Of a stretch of DNA of 64,000 nucleotides, positions 1 through 12,579 are shown piece by piece (within the stretch, counting starts at the first letter, position 1; each line of letters opens with the position of its first letter). The stretch comes from Paracoccus thiocyanatus. GTDB taxonomy: Bacteria > Pseudomonadota > Alphaproteobacteria > Rhodobacterales > Rhodobacteraceae. The DNA lies in contig NZ_FTMK01000014.1 in NCBI RefSeq assembly GCF_900156255.1, forward strand, positions 1 through 64,000, in the 5' to 3' direction. The position numbers and the translations under genes are program-made. The notes under the pieces were generated by a model. It worked only from the letters and a program-made list of their open reading frames with translations, searched no databases and was not told the DNA's origin.

Positions 1-240
1 CAGAGCCTCGAACACCCGCAGCCAGACCCCGGATTTCGCCCATCGGTTGAACCGGTTGTAGATCGTGGTCGAAGGACCGTAGCGTTCCGGCAGGTCCCGC
101 CAGGGCGAGCCGGTCCTGAGTACCCAGAAGATACCGTTCAGCACCCGCCGGTCATCCACCCGCGCCACCCCACGCGGCTTGTTAGGCAGAAGCGGGCGGA
201 TCAGTTCCCATTCAAAGTCCGTCAGATCGAAACGCGCCAT
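1..240 (-). CDS. IS5-family transposase, N-terminal fragment (partial)
   Basis: The 80 visible residues start [14 protein letters not shown] and continue with a PLLPNKPRG stretch and the segment [20 protein letters not shown]. This is the typical N-terminal DUF4096-like region of IS5-family (IS427-type) transposases, which precedes the DDE catalytic domain. The DDE residues lie beyond the left edge. Elements of this group often encode the transposase in two frames joined by a ribosomal frameshift, which cannot be checked here. The ATG at 240 is preceded by AGGGTTCAGG, a reasonable ribosome binding site. Whether the gene is intact cannot be judged. Confidence 0.8.
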   Translation of the reverse strand, partial: MARFDLTDFEWELIRPLLPNKPRGVARVDDRRVLNGIFWVLRTGSPWRDLPERYGPSTTIYNRFNRWAKSGVWLRVFEAL

Positions 241-310
241 CCTGAACCCTCCATAGGTCCAGTGAATCACGCCGGCCATCATAACGGAATCCCGTTTATG
301 AGTTCACAGC
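1..310 (-). mobile_element. Insertion sequence end, IS5-type, cut by the window edge
   Basis: This segment holds the 5' part of a transposase gene and the non-coding end of its element. The outer boundary is inferred, not seen: it probably lies near the two direct copies of AGCCTAG at 308-314 and 319-325, just outside the stop codon of the neighbouring acyltransferase gene. The other end of the element is outside the window, so terminal inverted repeats and the target duplication cannot be confirmed. Base composition around 270-310 is more A+T rich than the flanking chromosome. Confidence 0.6.
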
Positions 311-321
311 CTAGCCCCAGC

Positions 322-1323
322 CTAGGGCGCCGGTCCCGGACCCGCCTGCCGGTCCCGCCCGCGGGTCCGGTCCTTGCCAAAGCCCGGAATCGGCAGGCGC
401 CCCAAAAGCAGCGCGGCCAGCGCCGGCAGGCCGACGGCGAACAGCATCAGCCCGCCCAGTTCCCGTATTCCCAGCGCATTGGCCAGTTGCAGCGCCATCA
501 CATGGCCGAAATAGATCATCGCCGAAATCGGGTCGAGCCGGATCGGCGATTGCGGCATCGACAGCTCCAGCACCGACAGAAACAGCGCCGGCGCCGCGAC
601 ATAGGACATGACCGGGATGTCCAGCATCACCTGGTCGCCGCGCCAGCCCAGGACCAGCCGCGCCTCGATCACCAGCAGCAGGGTGCCGGCAAGGCTGGCC
701 AGATGCACCAGCCGCCGGGGCGGCAGCCCCCCCGTGCCCAGCCGCGCCACCCGGCGCCCGCACAGATAGCCGATGGAGACGAAGGGGAAGCACATGAACA
801 GCCCGTTCGAGAATTTCTTCACCCCGATCTGCGCGATGCCGGACAAGGCGGCATATTGCAGCGCCAGCCCGATCAGCGCGCATGTCGCCGCCGCGGCCAG
901 CAGGATGCGGTATTCAAAGGCCGGCGCCAACCGCCGCGCCAGGCCGCGCAGCAGCAGCACCGCCGCGCCCGCGACCAGGATGCCGGCCATGAACCACAGG
1001 TGGAAATAGCCCCAGGCCAGGGTCTTGAGCAGCGAAAGCGGGCCGCTTACCTGATTCAGCCAGAAGGGCAGATAGACCGCCATCCAGAACAGGTACAGCG
1101 CCGTTACCCGCCACAGCCATTTTCCGCCCTTGCCGCGCGCCACCGCCGAATAAAGGAAATAGCCCGCCACGATGCAAAAGATCGGCACCATGACCCGCAT
1201 CAGCCCGTTGCCGATCAGGAAGATCAGCGGGTTCATATGGGATTGCAGCCAGTAGGTATGGGCAAAGGCGACCAGCACCGCCAGTCCCAGCTTCAGATAA
1301 TCCAGCGAATGAATGCGATGCAA
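322..1323 (-). CDS. Acyltransferase family 3 membrane protein
   Basis: A 333-residue polytopic membrane protein. It begins with the family signature [21 protein letters not shown], followed by about nine or ten hydrophobic helices with small charged loops. This matches the acyltransferase-3 superfamily (OpgC/OafA/NodX-like), which transfers acetyl, succinyl or similar groups to surface or periplasmic glycans. No glycan genes are next to it, so the substrate is unknown. The start codon is TTG at 1323; no ATG gives the conserved N-terminus. The short Gly/Pro C-terminus ends at the inferred IS border, so the last few residues may have been altered by the insertion. Confidence is high for the family and low for the substrate. 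Confidence 0.75.
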   Translation of the reverse strand: MHRIHSLDYLKLGLAVLVAFAHTYWLQSHMNPLIFLIGNGLMRVMVPIFCIVAGYFLYSAVARGKGGKWLWRVTALYLFWMAVYLPFWLNQVSGPLSLLKTLAWGYFHLWFMAGILVAGAAVLLLRGLARRLAPAFEYRILLAAAATCALIGLALQYAALSGIAQIGVKKFSNGLFMCFPFVSIGYLCGRRVARLGTGGLPPRRLVHLASLAGTLLLVIEARLVLGWRGDQVMLDIPVMSYVAAPALFLSVLELSMPQSPIRLDPISAMIYFGHVMALQLANALGIRELGGLMLFAVGLPALAALLLGRLPIPGFGKDRTRGRDRQAGPGPAP

Positions 1324-1416
1324 CGCGATGATCCCGACCCTGTGCCGCAGGGGCGGCGCAACCGCCCGCCCCTATCTGACAAGCATTTTGCCCTGTCTGC
1401 GCAAGTGTTTTTTCAC

Positions 1417-1445
1417 TTCACATCGCCCCGGCATCGCGCTATAGC
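1417..1445 (+). promoter_or_regulatory. Candidate sigma-70 promoter of rplY
   Basis: A -35-like TTCACA (1417-1422) is followed by a 17-bp spacer and a -10-like TATAGC (1440-1445). This would give a leader of about 55 nt before the rplY ATG. It is recognised by eye only. Confidence 0.4.
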
Positions 1446-1506
1446 CCCGGCTTCGGCCATGCACCCTTGGAGGATGGCCGTCATTTGTAGCATAAGGAAA
1501 CCAACC

Positions 1507-2133
1507 ATGGCCAAAGAGATCCCGGATCTGGTGGCCGAGGCACGCGCGGGGACAGGCAAGGGGGCCGCCCGCCAAGCTCGCCGCGAAGGCAAGGTGCCCG
1601 GCATCGTTTACGGCGACGGCAAAGAGCCGCAGCCGATTCAAGTCGAGTTCAACTCGCTGCTGACCAAGCTGCGCGCCGGTCGCTTCATGTCCACCCTGTG
1701 GAACCTGAAGGTCGAGGGGCAGGACGACGTGCGCGTCATCTGCCGCGGCGTCCAGCGCGACGTGGTCAAGGACCTGCCGACGCATATCGACTTCATGCGC
1801 CTGCACCGCAACACGCGGGTGAACCTGTTCATCCACGTGCAGTTCGAAAACCACGAAGAGGCCCCCGGCCTCAAGCGCGGCGGCACCCTGGTCGTGGTGC
1901 GCCCCGAGGTCGAACTGGTCGTGACCGCCTCGGACATCCCCGAGCAGATCACCGTGGACCTGACCGGCAAGCAGATCGGCGACACCATCCACATCAACGA
2001 CGTGGTGCTGCCGGCCGGCGTGAAGCCCACCATCGACCGCAACTTCGTCATCGCCAATATCGCCGCGCCCTCGGGCCTGCGTTCGGCCGATAACGAGGAA
2101 GCCGCCGAGGAAGAGGCCGCCGCCGAGGCCTGA
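1507..2133 (+). CDS. rplY: 50S ribosomal protein L25 (general stress protein Ctc/TL5 type)
   Basis: A 208-residue protein beginning [36 protein letters not shown], the 5S-rRNA-binding L25 domain. A second TL5-type beta domain follows (about residues 100-190), then an acidic Glu/Ala tail. The two-domain form is normal for alphaproteobacteria; E. coli L25 has only the first domain. It binds 5S rRNA in the central protuberance of the large subunit. The ATG at 1507 is chosen because the conserved N-terminus begins there; AAGGAAA lies 7 nt upstream. The same frame is open far upstream, but that part is antisense to the acyltransferase. A terminator-like hairpin follows the gene. Confidence 0.95.
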   Translation: MAKEIPDLVAEARAGTGKGAARQARREGKVPGIVYGDGKEPQPIQVEFNSLLTKLRAGRFMSTLWNLKVEGQDDVRVICRGVQRDVVKDLPTHIDFMRLHRNTRVNLFIHVQFENHEEAPGLKRGGTLVVVRPEVELVVTASDIPEQITVDLTGKQIGDTIHINDVVLPAGVKPTIDRNFVIANIAAPSGLRSADNEEAAEEEAAAEA

Positions 2134-2159
2134 TCGCCTGCCAAAGGCTGAACGGAATC

Positions 2160-2193
2160 GGGCGGCACCCCTGGCGGGCGCCGCCCTTTCTCT
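2160..2193 (+). terminator. Rho-independent terminator after rplY
   Basis: Arms GGGCGGC (2160-2166) and GCCGCCC (2180-2186) form a stem. It is followed by TTTCTCTT, 27 nt after the rplY stop. Confidence 0.7.
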
Positions 2194-2248
2194 TGCCGCC
2201 GCCACCCGCGATTGATACCAGATCGCGCCTGACGCAGGGGGGTAAAGC

Positions 2249-3589
2249 ATGGAACCCATCCATATCATCGGTGCGGGCCTTGCCGGATCCGAGGCCGCCT
2301 GGCAGATCGCCCGCGCCGGCATTCCCGCGGTGCTGCACGAGATGCGGCCCCAAGTCGCGACCTTCGCCCACCGCACCGGCGATTGCGCGGAAATGGTCTG
2401 CTCGAACAGCTTCCGCTCGGACGACGACCGCATGAACGCCGTGGGCCAGTTGCACTGGGAAATGCGGGCGGCGGGCGGGCTGATCATGGCCATGGCCCAG
2501 CGTCACCGCCTGCCCGCCGGCGGCGCGCTGGCCGTGGACCGCGACGCTTTTTCCCAGGCCGTGACCCAGGCTTTGCACGATGAGCCGCTGGTCAGCTTCC
2601 AGCCCGGCGAGATCGGCGAACTGCCCGGCGAGGGGCGCTGGATCGTCGCCACCGGCCCCCTGACCTCGGACGCGCTTGGCCAGTCGATCCGCGACCTGAC
2701 CGGCGAAGGGTCGCTGGCCTTCTTCGACGCCATCGCCCCCATCGTCCATGCCGACAGCATCGACATGTCGATCTGCTGGCGCCAAAGCCGCTACGACAAG
2801 GGCGAGACCGAGGCAGAGCGCACCGCCTATATCAACTGCCCGATGACGCGCGAGGATTACGAGGGTTTCATCGACGCCCTGCTGGCTGCCGACAAGACCG
2901 AGTTCCACGAGGGCGAAACCGCCGGCTATTTCGACGGCTGCCTGCCGATCGAGGTCATGGCCGAACGCGGCCGCGACACGCTGCGCCATGGCCCGATGAA
3001 GCCCGTGGGCCTGACCAACGCCCATCAACCGACGGAAAAGCCCTATGCCGTGGTGCAGCTTCGCCGCGACAATGCGCTGGGGACGCTCTACAATATCGTG
3101 GGCTTCCAGACCAAGATGAAATATGGCGCACAAGTGGATGTTTTCCGGCGCATTCCCGGATTGCAAGACGCCAGCTTCGCCCGGCTGGGCGGCATCCATC
3201 GCAACAGCTTCCTGAATTCGCCGCGGCTGATCGACGACCGGCTGCGGCTGCGCGCGCGCCCGAACCTGCGCTTTGCCGGCCAGGTGGCGGGGGTCGAAGG
3301 CTATGTCGAATCCGCCGCCATGGGCCTGCTCGCTGGCCGCATGGCCGCGGCCGAGGCGCTGGGGCGCGACCTGCCGCCGCCGCCGCCCTCTACCTCGATG
3401 GGCGCGCTGGTCAACCACATCACCGGCGGCGCGGATGCCAAGACTTTCCAGCCGATGAACGTGAATTTCGGCCTCTACCCGCCGCTGGACGCCATGCGCG
3501 GCGGCCGCAAGGGGCGCAAGGACCGCTACCCGGCCTATACCGACCGGGCAAAAGCCGATTTCACTGATTGGCTTGCGGGACAAAGTTGA
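2249..3589 (+). CDS. trmFO: FAD/folate-dependent tRNA (uracil-54-C5)-methyltransferase TrmFO
   Basis: TrmFO (formerly Gid) makes 5-methyluridine at position 54 of the tRNA T-loop. It uses 5,10-methylene-tetrahydrofolate as carbon donor and FADH2 as reductant. The 446-residue protein has the expected length. It has the Rossmann FAD motif GAGLAGSE at residues 8-15, the conserved [11 protein letters not shown] block with the redox-active cysteine at residue 51, and a second conserved Cys in AYINCPMT. The ATG at 2249 is preceded by AGGGGGG. The end of the gene overlaps the start region of gluQRS, so the two are probably co-transcribed and translationally coupled. It is typical of Rhodobacterales, which use TrmFO rather than TrmA. 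Confidence 0.95.
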   Translation: MEPIHIIGAGLAGSEAAWQIARAGIPAVLHEMRPQVATFAHRTGDCAEMVCSNSFRSDDDRMNAVGQLHWEMRAAGGLIMAMAQRHRLPAGGALAVDRDAFSQAVTQALHDEPLVSFQPGEIGELPGEGRWIVATGPLTSDALGQSIRDLTGEGSLAFFDAIAPIVHADSIDMSICWRQSRYDKGETEAERTAYINCPMTREDYEGFIDALLAADKTEFHEGETAGYFDGCLPIEVMAERGRDTLRHGPMKPVGLTNAHQPTEKPYAVVQLRRDNALGTLYNIVGFQTKMKYGAQVDVFRRIPGLQDASFARLGGIHRNSFLNSPRLIDDRLRLRARPNLRFAGQVAGVEGYVESAAMGLLAGRMAAAEALGRDLPPPPPSTSMGALVNHITGGADAKTFQPMNVNFGLYPPLDAMRGGRKGRKDRYPAYTDRAKADFTDWLAGQS

Positions 3590-4428
3590 ACCGGACCCGG
3601 TTCGCCCCCTCGCCGACCGGCCCCTTGCATCTGGGCCATGCTTTCGCGGCGCTGACCGCCGCGCGGCTGGCGGATCCCGGCCAGTTCCTGCTGCGGATCG
3701 AGGATATCGACCAATCCCGCTGCCGCCCGGAATACGAGGCGCTGATCGCCCAGGACCTGCATTGGCTGGGCCTGGACTGGCCGCAGCCGGTCATGCGCCA
3801 GTCCGAACGCCTGCCCGCCTATCAGGCGGCGCTCGATCGGCTGGCGATGCTTGGCCTGACCTATCCCTGCCGCTGCCGTCGCGCCGATATCCGCGCCGCC
3901 CTTTCCGCCCCGCAAGAAGACGCGCCGGCCATCGGCCCCGACGGCCCGGTCTATCCCGGCACCTGCCGCGGCCGGCCCATGGCGGATGCCGGCCCCGATG
4001 ACGCCATCCGCCTGGATGCCGCGCGGGCGCTGCACCATCTCGGCCTGGACGAAATCGCCTTCCTGGATGAAAACATCGCTCCCGGCCTGCCGCACCGGCT
4101 GGCGGCACAGGATTTTCTGGACGGCATCGGCGACGTGGTGCTGGCGCGGCGCGGCATGGGCACCAGCTATCACCTTTCGGTGGTGGTGGACGATGCCGCC
4201 CAAGGCATCACCCTGGTCACGCGTGGAAAAGACCTTTTTGATTCAACATGGATACACGTCATTCTTCAGAAACTGCTGGAACTGCCGACACCGCGCTACC
4301 ACCACCACCGCCTGATCCGCGACGCCCAGGGCAAGCGGCTGGCCAAGCGCGACGACGCCCGCGCGCTGAAGCTTTTTCGCGACGAAGGCACCAGCGCCGA
4401 GGCGATCCGCCGCCAGCTAGGCTTCTGA
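3586..4428 (+). CDS. gluQRS: Glutamyl-Q tRNA(Asp) synthetase
   Basis: A truncated class I glutamyl-tRNA synthetase paralogue that attaches glutamate to the queuosine base in the anticodon of tRNA-Asp. The N-terminus reads [19 protein letters not shown], with the HIGH motif as HLGH at about residues 15-18. Paired cysteines in YPCRCRR and YPGTC suit the zinc-binding insert. The KMSKS-like loop reads GKRLAKRDD near the C-terminus. At about 280 residues it lacks the anticodon-binding domain, as expected for this family. No ATG suits the N-terminus. TTG at 3586 overlaps the trmFO stop as TTGA with GGGA 9 nt upstream, so I prefer it; TTG at 3568 is the alternative. The 3' end overlaps convergent hisI by 12 bp. 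Confidence 0.9.
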   Translation: MNRTRFAPSPTGPLHLGHAFAALTAARLADPGQFLLRIEDIDQSRCRPEYEALIAQDLHWLGLDWPQPVMRQSERLPAYQAALDRLAMLGLTYPCRCRRADIRAALSAPQEDAPAIGPDGPVYPGTCRGRPMADAGPDDAIRLDAARALHHLGLDEIAFLDENIAPGLPHRLAAQDFLDGIGDVVLARRGMGTSYHLSVVVDDAAQGITLVTRGKDLFDSTWIHVILQKLLELPTPRYHHHRLIRDAQGKRLAKRDDARALKLFRDEGTSAEAIRRQLGF

Positions 4429-4776
4429 CGGCGCCATGATGACGACCTCCGCCCCCTCGCGGATGGCGGTGTAAAAGCAACTGCGCCGATTGGTGTGGCA
4501 GGCCGGCCCGTGCTGGTCCACCAGCAGCAGCAGGCAGTCGCGGTCGCAATCCACCCGCAGTTCGACCAGCATCTGGACATGGCCCGAACTTTCGCCCTTG
4601 ACCCAGAATGCCTGGCGCGAGCGCGACCAATAGGTGACGCGCCCCGTCTCCAGCGTCTGCCGCACCGCGTCCATATTCATCCAGGCCATCATCAGCACCT
4701 CGCCGCTGCGATGATCCTGGGCGATGGCGGGAATCAGGCCCTTTGCATCATATTTCAGGCTGGAGGGGTCGAACAT
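4417..4776 (-). CDS. hisI: Phosphoribosyl-AMP cyclohydrolase
   Basis: The third step of histidine biosynthesis, hydrolysis of the purine ring of phosphoribosyl-AMP. The 119-residue monofunctional protein has the conserved AWMNMDA, a YWSRSRQ-to-KGESSGH block, and the metal-binding DCDRD (residues 76-80). Zinc ligands are expected at Cys77, Cys93 and Cys100. It is not fused to a HisE domain, which is usual in alphaproteobacteria. It stands alone here, away from other his genes. It converges with gluQRS (12-bp overlap of the 3' ends) and diverges from the NifU-like gene with 60 bp between them. Confidence 0.95.
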   Translation of the reverse strand: MFDPSSLKYDAKGLIPAIAQDHRSGEVLMMAWMNMDAVRQTLETGRVTYWSRSRQAFWVKGESSGHVQMLVELRVDCDRDCLLLLVDQHGPACHTNRRSCFYTAIREGAEVVIMAPSEA

Positions 4777-4836
4777 CGGCTTTCCTTTCGGGCATGCCGC
4801 ACCTATCTAGACCGGGCGGCAGCAAGGGGAAAGACC

Positions 4837-5271
4837 ATGTCCGACAGCGACCTGATGCAGCTTTATTCCCGGCGCATCCTGGCGCTGGCCTCGGACATCC
4901 CGCATCTGGGCCAGCTCGACAGCCCCACCGGCAGCGCCCATCGCCGCTCGCCGCAATGCGGATCTTCGGTCACGGCGCATGTGGTGATGCAGGACGGCCG
5001 CATCGCCGATTTCGCGCAAGAGGTGCGGGCCTGCGCGCTCGGCCAGGCCTCGGCCGGGGTGCTGGGACGCACCGCGCTTGGCCGCTCGCGGGCCGAGATC
5101 GCGCAGGGCCGCGACGACTTGCAGGCGATGCTGAAATCGGCAGCCCCCGCCCCCGGCGCCCCTTTCCAGGAACTCGAAACCCTGCTGCCCGCCCGAGACT
5201 TCCCCAACCGCCACGCCTCGATCCTGCTGGCATGGGAGGCGCTTTTGGGCGCCATCGACGCCTCGGCCTGA
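4837..5271 (+). CDS. Iron-sulfur cluster scaffold-like protein (NifU/IscU N-terminal family)
   Basis: A 144-residue protein starting MSDSDLMQLYSRRILALASDI, with conserved HRRSPQCGSSV and a later VRACALGQASA motif. This layout is the NifU_N/IscU fold, where cysteines hold a nascent Fe-S cluster. Only two of the usual three cysteines are evident, so it may be a carrier or a divergent scaffold rather than a classical IscU. No cysteine desulfurase or suf operon is adjacent; a sufE gene lies about 7 kb away. AAGGGGAAAGACC precedes the ATG. The family is clear, but the exact role in cluster assembly is not. Confidence 0.75.
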   Translation: MSDSDLMQLYSRRILALASDIPHLGQLDSPTGSAHRRSPQCGSSVTAHVVMQDGRIADFAQEVRACALGQASAGVLGRTALGRSRAEIAQGRDDLQAMLKSAAPAPGAPFQELETLLPARDFPNRHASILLAWEALLGAIDASA

Positions 5272-5281
5272 CCGGCTTCTT

Positions 5282-5356
5282 CGTTCCCCGAATACCCCCC
5301 GGCGGAGGCGCGCCCTGCCCGCCTTCACCGTTTTCCAAATACTCCCGCCGGAGGCG
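5282..5356. repeat. Two copies of a dispersed intergenic repeat (AATAC-CC-GGAGGCG type)
   Basis: Two degenerate copies follow one another. GAATACCCCCCGGCGGAGGCG is at 5290-5310. CCAAATACTCCCGCCGGAGGCG follows at about 5335-5356. The second copy is preceded by TTCACCGTTTTCC, and 5324-5344 matches 21 bases of the 29-bp inverted repeat found near 36.9-37.1 kb. No coding function is visible. Confidence 0.6.
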
Positions 5357-5386
5357 AAAAAGAAAGCCGGCCCGCAAGGGACCGGC
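5357..5386 (-). terminator. Rho-independent terminator downstream of the small SOS-linked ORF
   Basis: Read on the minus strand, arms GCCGGTCCC and GGGCCGGC form a hairpin (5366-5386). It is followed by TTTCTTTTT (5357-5365). It lies about 75 nt after the stop of the 31-residue ORF and closes that transcript. Confidence 0.7.
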
Positions 5387-5461
5387 AGTTGCGCGCAGGA
5401 TCATCCGGGGAAAGGACGCGGCCCCAGGCGAAGGGCCGTCGATTGCGCGGGGCAGTAAGGA

Positions 5462-5557
5462 TCAGGCCGCCAGGATCGAGGGCAGCGAAAACAGGATGAT
5501 GGCCGTCACCGAAATCGCGACGGTGCCAAGCAGGTCAGAGAGGGATTCGCGGGTCAT
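5462..5557 (-). CDS. Very small predicted membrane protein (31 residues) behind a LexA-type box
   Basis: I do not recognise a family. The 31-residue product reads MTRESLSDLLGTVA followed by ISVTAIILFSLPSILAA: a short polar N-terminus, then one continuous hydrophobic stretch long enough for a single membrane pass. An excellent ribosome binding site, GGAGGAA, ends 5 nt before the ATG. Upstream is a GTTC-N7-GTTC site (5615-5629), the LexA operator form described for Paracoccus and Rhodobacter. Downstream is a strong terminator, so the unit looks like a complete gene. It follows recG after 85 nt on the same strand. By analogy it could be a division inhibitor like Caulobacter SidA (29 residues, SOS-induced, inner membrane) or a small toxin; this is inference. 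Confidence 0.65.
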   Translation of the reverse strand: MTRESLSDLLGTVAISVTAIILFSLPSILAA

Positions 5558-5587
5558 GAGAGTTCCTCCACGGTATGTTTATGCTTT

Positions 5588-5629
5588 GTTCTCACGCCAA
5601 GGGAACAAAGTAAAGAACTTTTTAAGAAC
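5588..5629 (-). promoter_or_regulatory. Candidate LexA operator and promoter region of the 31-residue ORF
   Basis: On the minus strand GTTC-TTAAAAA-GTTC spans 5629-5615, an exact GTTC-N7-GTTC. A third GTTC follows after 8 nt (5606-5603). The third GTTC also pairs with GTTC on the plus strand (5588-5591) as an inverted pair with 11 nt between. A possible -35 (TTGTTC) overlaps this block, and A+T-rich GCATAAAC lies about 18 nt further on as a -10. The site would therefore block transcription when bound. Confidence 0.6.
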
Positions 5630-5642
5630 ATCCGTGGAGCGT

Positions 5643-10156
<4,514 letters not shown>

Positions 10157-10873
10157 TCAGGCGCGCAGCGCCATACGCTCGGCGTTATGCGGCTCCGATG
10201 CCGGATCGCGCAGCACATAGCCGCGGCCCCAGACCGTCTCGATATGGCTTTCGCCGTTCATGGCCGCGGCCAGCTTCTTGCGCAGCTTGCAGACGAAGAC
10301 GTCGATGATCTTCAGTTCCGGCTCGTCCATGCCGCCGTAAAGGTGGTTCAGGAACATTTCCTTGGTCAGGGTGGTGCCCTTGCGCAGGCTGAGCAGTTCC
10401 AGGATCTGGTATTCCTTGCCGGTCAGGTTGATCGGGCGGCCCGCCACCTCGACCGAGCGCGCGTCCAGGTTCACCACCATTCCGCCGGTGCGGATCACCG
10501 ACTGGCTGTGCCCCTTGGACCGGCGGATGATGGCCTGGATGCGGGCGACCAATTCGTCGCGGTTGAAGGGCTTGGTCATGTAATCATCGGCCCCGAAGCC
10601 AAAGCCGCGCAGCTTGCTTTCGGTATCGTCCGAGCCGGTCAGGATCAGGATCGGCGTGTCGATGCGCGACATGCGGATCTGGCGCAAGACCTCCATCCCG
10701 TGCATGTCGGGAAGGTCCAGGTCCAGCAGGATCAGGTCGTAGTCGTAAAGCTTGGCAAGGTCGATGCCTTCCTCGCCCATATCGGTGCGATAGACGTTGT
10801 AGCTGGCATTCGTCAGCATCAGCTCGATGCTGCGCGCCGTGGTCGGATCATCCTCGACCAGAAGGATTCGCAT
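10157..10873 (-). CDS. ctrA: Cell-cycle response regulator CtrA
   Basis: A 238-residue OmpR-type regulator with a receiver domain ([20 protein letters not shown]; phospho-acceptor Asp51 in [15 protein letters not shown]). The winged-helix output domain carries [17 protein letters not shown] and [11 protein letters not shown]. This matches the alphaproteobacterial master regulator CtrA, fed by the CckA-ChpT phosphorelay. In Rhodobacterales it mainly controls motility, gene transfer agent and stress genes rather than viability. The ATG at 10873 begins the conserved N-terminus; an in-frame extension of 20 residues upstream is not conserved. A TTAA-N7-TTAC site and a 14-bp palindrome lie just upstream. 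sciP is the next gene upstream on the same strand. Confidence 0.95.
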   Translation of the reverse strand: MRILLVEDDPTTARSIELMLTNASYNVYRTDMGEEGIDLAKLYDYDLILLDLDLPDMHGMEVLRQIRMSRIDTPILILTGSDDTESKLRGFGFGADDYMTKPFNRDELVARIQAIIRRSKGHSQSVIRTGGMVVNLDARSVEVAGRPINLTGKEYQILELLSLRKGTTLTKEMFLNHLYGGMDEPELKIIDVFVCKLRKKLAAAMNGESHIETVWGRGYVLRDPASEPHNAERMALRA

Positions 10874-10890
10874 GTCATTTCCCCTTGCTA

Positions 10891-10904
10891 ACCAGTCGAC
10901 TGGT
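10891..10904. promoter_or_regulatory. Perfect 14-bp palindrome upstream of ctrA
   Basis: ACCAGTCGACTGGT is a perfect inverted repeat 18 bp before the ctrA start codon, between the start and the putative CtrA box. It could be an operator or a leader hairpin; the protein partner is not known. Confidence 0.45.
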
Positions 10905-10922
10905 AAAACCTCCGCGCAAAAG

Positions 10923-10938
10923 GTTAATATCACGTTAC
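10923..10938 (-). promoter_or_regulatory. Putative CtrA binding site (autoregulation)
   Basis: The segment reads TTAA-TATCACG-TTAC on the plus strand, one mismatch from the TTAA-N7-TTAA core of CtrA boxes. It lies 50 bp before ctrA in the 92-bp gap after sciP. Autoregulation is known for CtrA in related bacteria; here it is inferred. Confidence 0.5.
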
Positions 10939-10965
10939 CAGCATATTGAACAAAACAATCTCAAT

Positions 10966-11241
10966 CTAAGGTTGCCTGAATTTCTGCAACTGGGTGATCT
11001 TCAACGCATTGCGGCCATGCTGGCGAAAGGCGCTGGCCCAGGCGTCGAACTCCTCCTCCGTCAGGCCATAGCGGCGAATCGCCTCGTCCCGCGCCAAAAG
11101 TCCGTAATGGACGGCATCGACGACCGCGGCCTTGCGGCTGGCCACCCAGCGGGTCTGCGGCTGGGGCAGATCGGCCAAGGTCAGGATGCCGCCATCGGGC
11201 AGGATCACGGTGCGCGGACCGGGGGTTTTCTTCAAAAACAT
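10966..11241 (-). CDS. sciP: CtrA inhibitor SciP (DUF1153 family)
   Basis: A 91-residue protein with the family pattern GPRTVILPDGGILTLADLP, then RWVASRKAAVVDAV, GLLARDEAIRRYGLTEEEFDAW and a C-terminal KITQLQKFRQ. SciP binds CtrA-controlled promoters or CtrA itself and stops transcription at the start of the cell cycle in Caulobacter. The ATG at 11241 is preferred, with AGGGA 7 nt upstream; a TTG two codons earlier is possible. It lies directly upstream of ctrA on the same strand with 92 bp between, so regulator and antagonist can share a transcript. It diverges from mnmA. Confidence 0.9.
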   Translation of the reverse strand: MFLKKTPGPRTVILPDGGILTLADLPQPQTRWVASRKAAVVDAVHYGLLARDEAIRRYGLTEEEFDAWASAFRQHGRNALKITQLQKFRQP

Positions 11242-11329
11242 CGGCAAGTCCCTGTTCTGCTTGCCTGCTTATGGCGCAAACTTCTTAAGCCCCGGTGAAG
11301 CTGCGCCAGGTTTTTTCGGCCTCCTGCCC

Positions 11330-11357
11330 TTGAGAATCCGGGGATTTTACCTATAAA
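11330..11357 (+). promoter_or_regulatory. Candidate sigma-70 promoter of mnmA
   Basis: TTGAGA (11330-11335), a 16-bp spacer and TATAAA (11352-11357) lie about 50 nt before the mnmA ATG in the sciP-mnmA divergent region. Confidence 0.55.
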
Positions 11358-11407
11358 TGAGGGGAACTGCGGGACGCAGGCCGCGCGCCCCCGCGAAAGG
11401 ACGATCC

Positions 11408-12577
11408 ATGACAGCGCCAAGCACCACCCTGCGCCATGCCGCGCCCGATTCCACCGTGAATTCGCTGGGCTTTGCCAAGCCACCGGCGCAGACCCGCGTG
11501 GTCGTCGCCATGTCGGGCGGCGTGGACAGTTCGGTTGTCGCCGCCATGCTGGCCGCGCAGGGCTATGACGTGATCGGCGTGACCTTGCAGCTTTACGACC
11601 ATGGCGCGGCGCTGGCGAAAAAGGGCGCCTGCTGCGCGGGCCAGGACATCCACGACGCCCGCCGCGTGGCGGAACGCATCGGTTTTCCGCATTACGTGCT
11701 GGATTACGAAAACAAGTTCCGCGAATCGGTGATCGAGGAATTCGCCGACGCCTACCTGGCCGGCGCGACGCCGGTGCCCTGCATCCGCTGCAACGAACGG
11801 GTCAAGTTCCGCGACCTGCTGGACACCGCGCGTGAACTGGATGCCGATTGCATGGCCACCGGCCATTACATCCGCCGTTTCGACGGGCCGCGCGGGGCCG
11901 AGCTGCACATGGCCGCCGACCCGGCCCGCGACCAAAGCTATTTCCTGTTCTCGACCACGCAGGAGCAGCTTGATTTCCTGCGCTTTCCCCTGGGCGGGCT
12001 GGCCAGCAAGGCCGAGACGCGGGCGCTGGCCGCGCAATACGGGCTGGCCATCGCCGACAAGCCCGACAGCCAGGACATCTGCTTCGTGCCGGATGGCGAT
12101 TATGCCAGCGTGATCGAAAAGCTGCGCCCCGGCGCCGCCGATCCCGGCGAGATCGTGGACCTGGACGGCAATGTGCTGGGCACGCATCGCGGCGTGATCC
12201 ATTACACCATCGGCCAGCGCCGCGGCCTGGGCATCGGCGGCCTGGGCGATCCGCTTTACGTGGTGCGGCTGGAGCCCGCGACGCGGCGCGTCGTCGTCGG
12301 CCCGAAACAGGCGCTGGCGACCCGGATCGTGCCCGTGACCGAGGTGAACTGGCTGGGCGACGAACCCTTCGCGGGCGAAATCCCCATCAGCGCCCGCATC
12401 CGGTCAACCCGGCCGCCCCGCCCGGCCATCTTGCGCGTGACCGGCCCGCGCCGGGCCGAGGTCGAATTGCTGGCCCCGGAAGAAGGCATCAGCCCCGGCC
12501 AGGCCTGCGTCTTCTATGCCGGCCAAGGAACGCGGGTGCTGGGCGGCGGCTGGATCTCGCACCGCCGCGGCGGCTGA
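11408..12577 (+). CDS. mnmA: tRNA-specific 2-thiouridylase MnmA
   Basis: Inserts sulfur at C2 of uridine 34 in tRNAs for Lys, Glu and Gln, taking persulfide sulfur from the relay that starts at a cysteine desulfurase. The 389-residue protein has the ATP-pyrophosphatase P-loop AMSGGVDSS (about 34-42), the catalytic-cysteine motif [11 protein letters not shown], the second conserved Cys in [14 protein letters not shown], and GHYIRR. The ATG at 11408 is preceded by AAAGGA. Its N-terminus is about 25 residues longer than in E. coli, as is common in relatives. It converges with sufE, 2 bp from its end. SufE also handles persulfide sulfur, so the neighbourhood is thematically consistent. Confidence 0.95.
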   Translation: MTAPSTTLRHAAPDSTVNSLGFAKPPAQTRVVVAMSGGVDSSVVAAMLAAQGYDVIGVTLQLYDHGAALAKKGACCAGQDIHDARRVAERIGFPHYVLDYENKFRESVIEEFADAYLAGATPVPCIRCNERVKFRDLLDTARELDADCMATGHYIRRFDGPRGAELHMAADPARDQSYFLFSTTQEQLDFLRFPLGGLASKAETRALAAQYGLAIADKPDSQDICFVPDGDYASVIEKLRPGAADPGEIVDLDGNVLGTHRGVIHYTIGQRRGLGIGGLGDPLYVVRLEPATRRVVVGPKQALATRIVPVTEVNWLGDEPFAGEIPISARIRSTRPPRPAILRVTGPRRAEVELLAPEEGISPGQACVFYAGQGTRVLGGGWISHRRGG

Positions 12578-12579
12578 CT

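Noticed and set aside
262..1506. Upstream extension of the rplY frame (about 415 codons)
   Set aside because: It is antisense to the acyltransferase gene and has shadow-frame composition. The conserved L25 start is at 1507 with a ribosome binding site.
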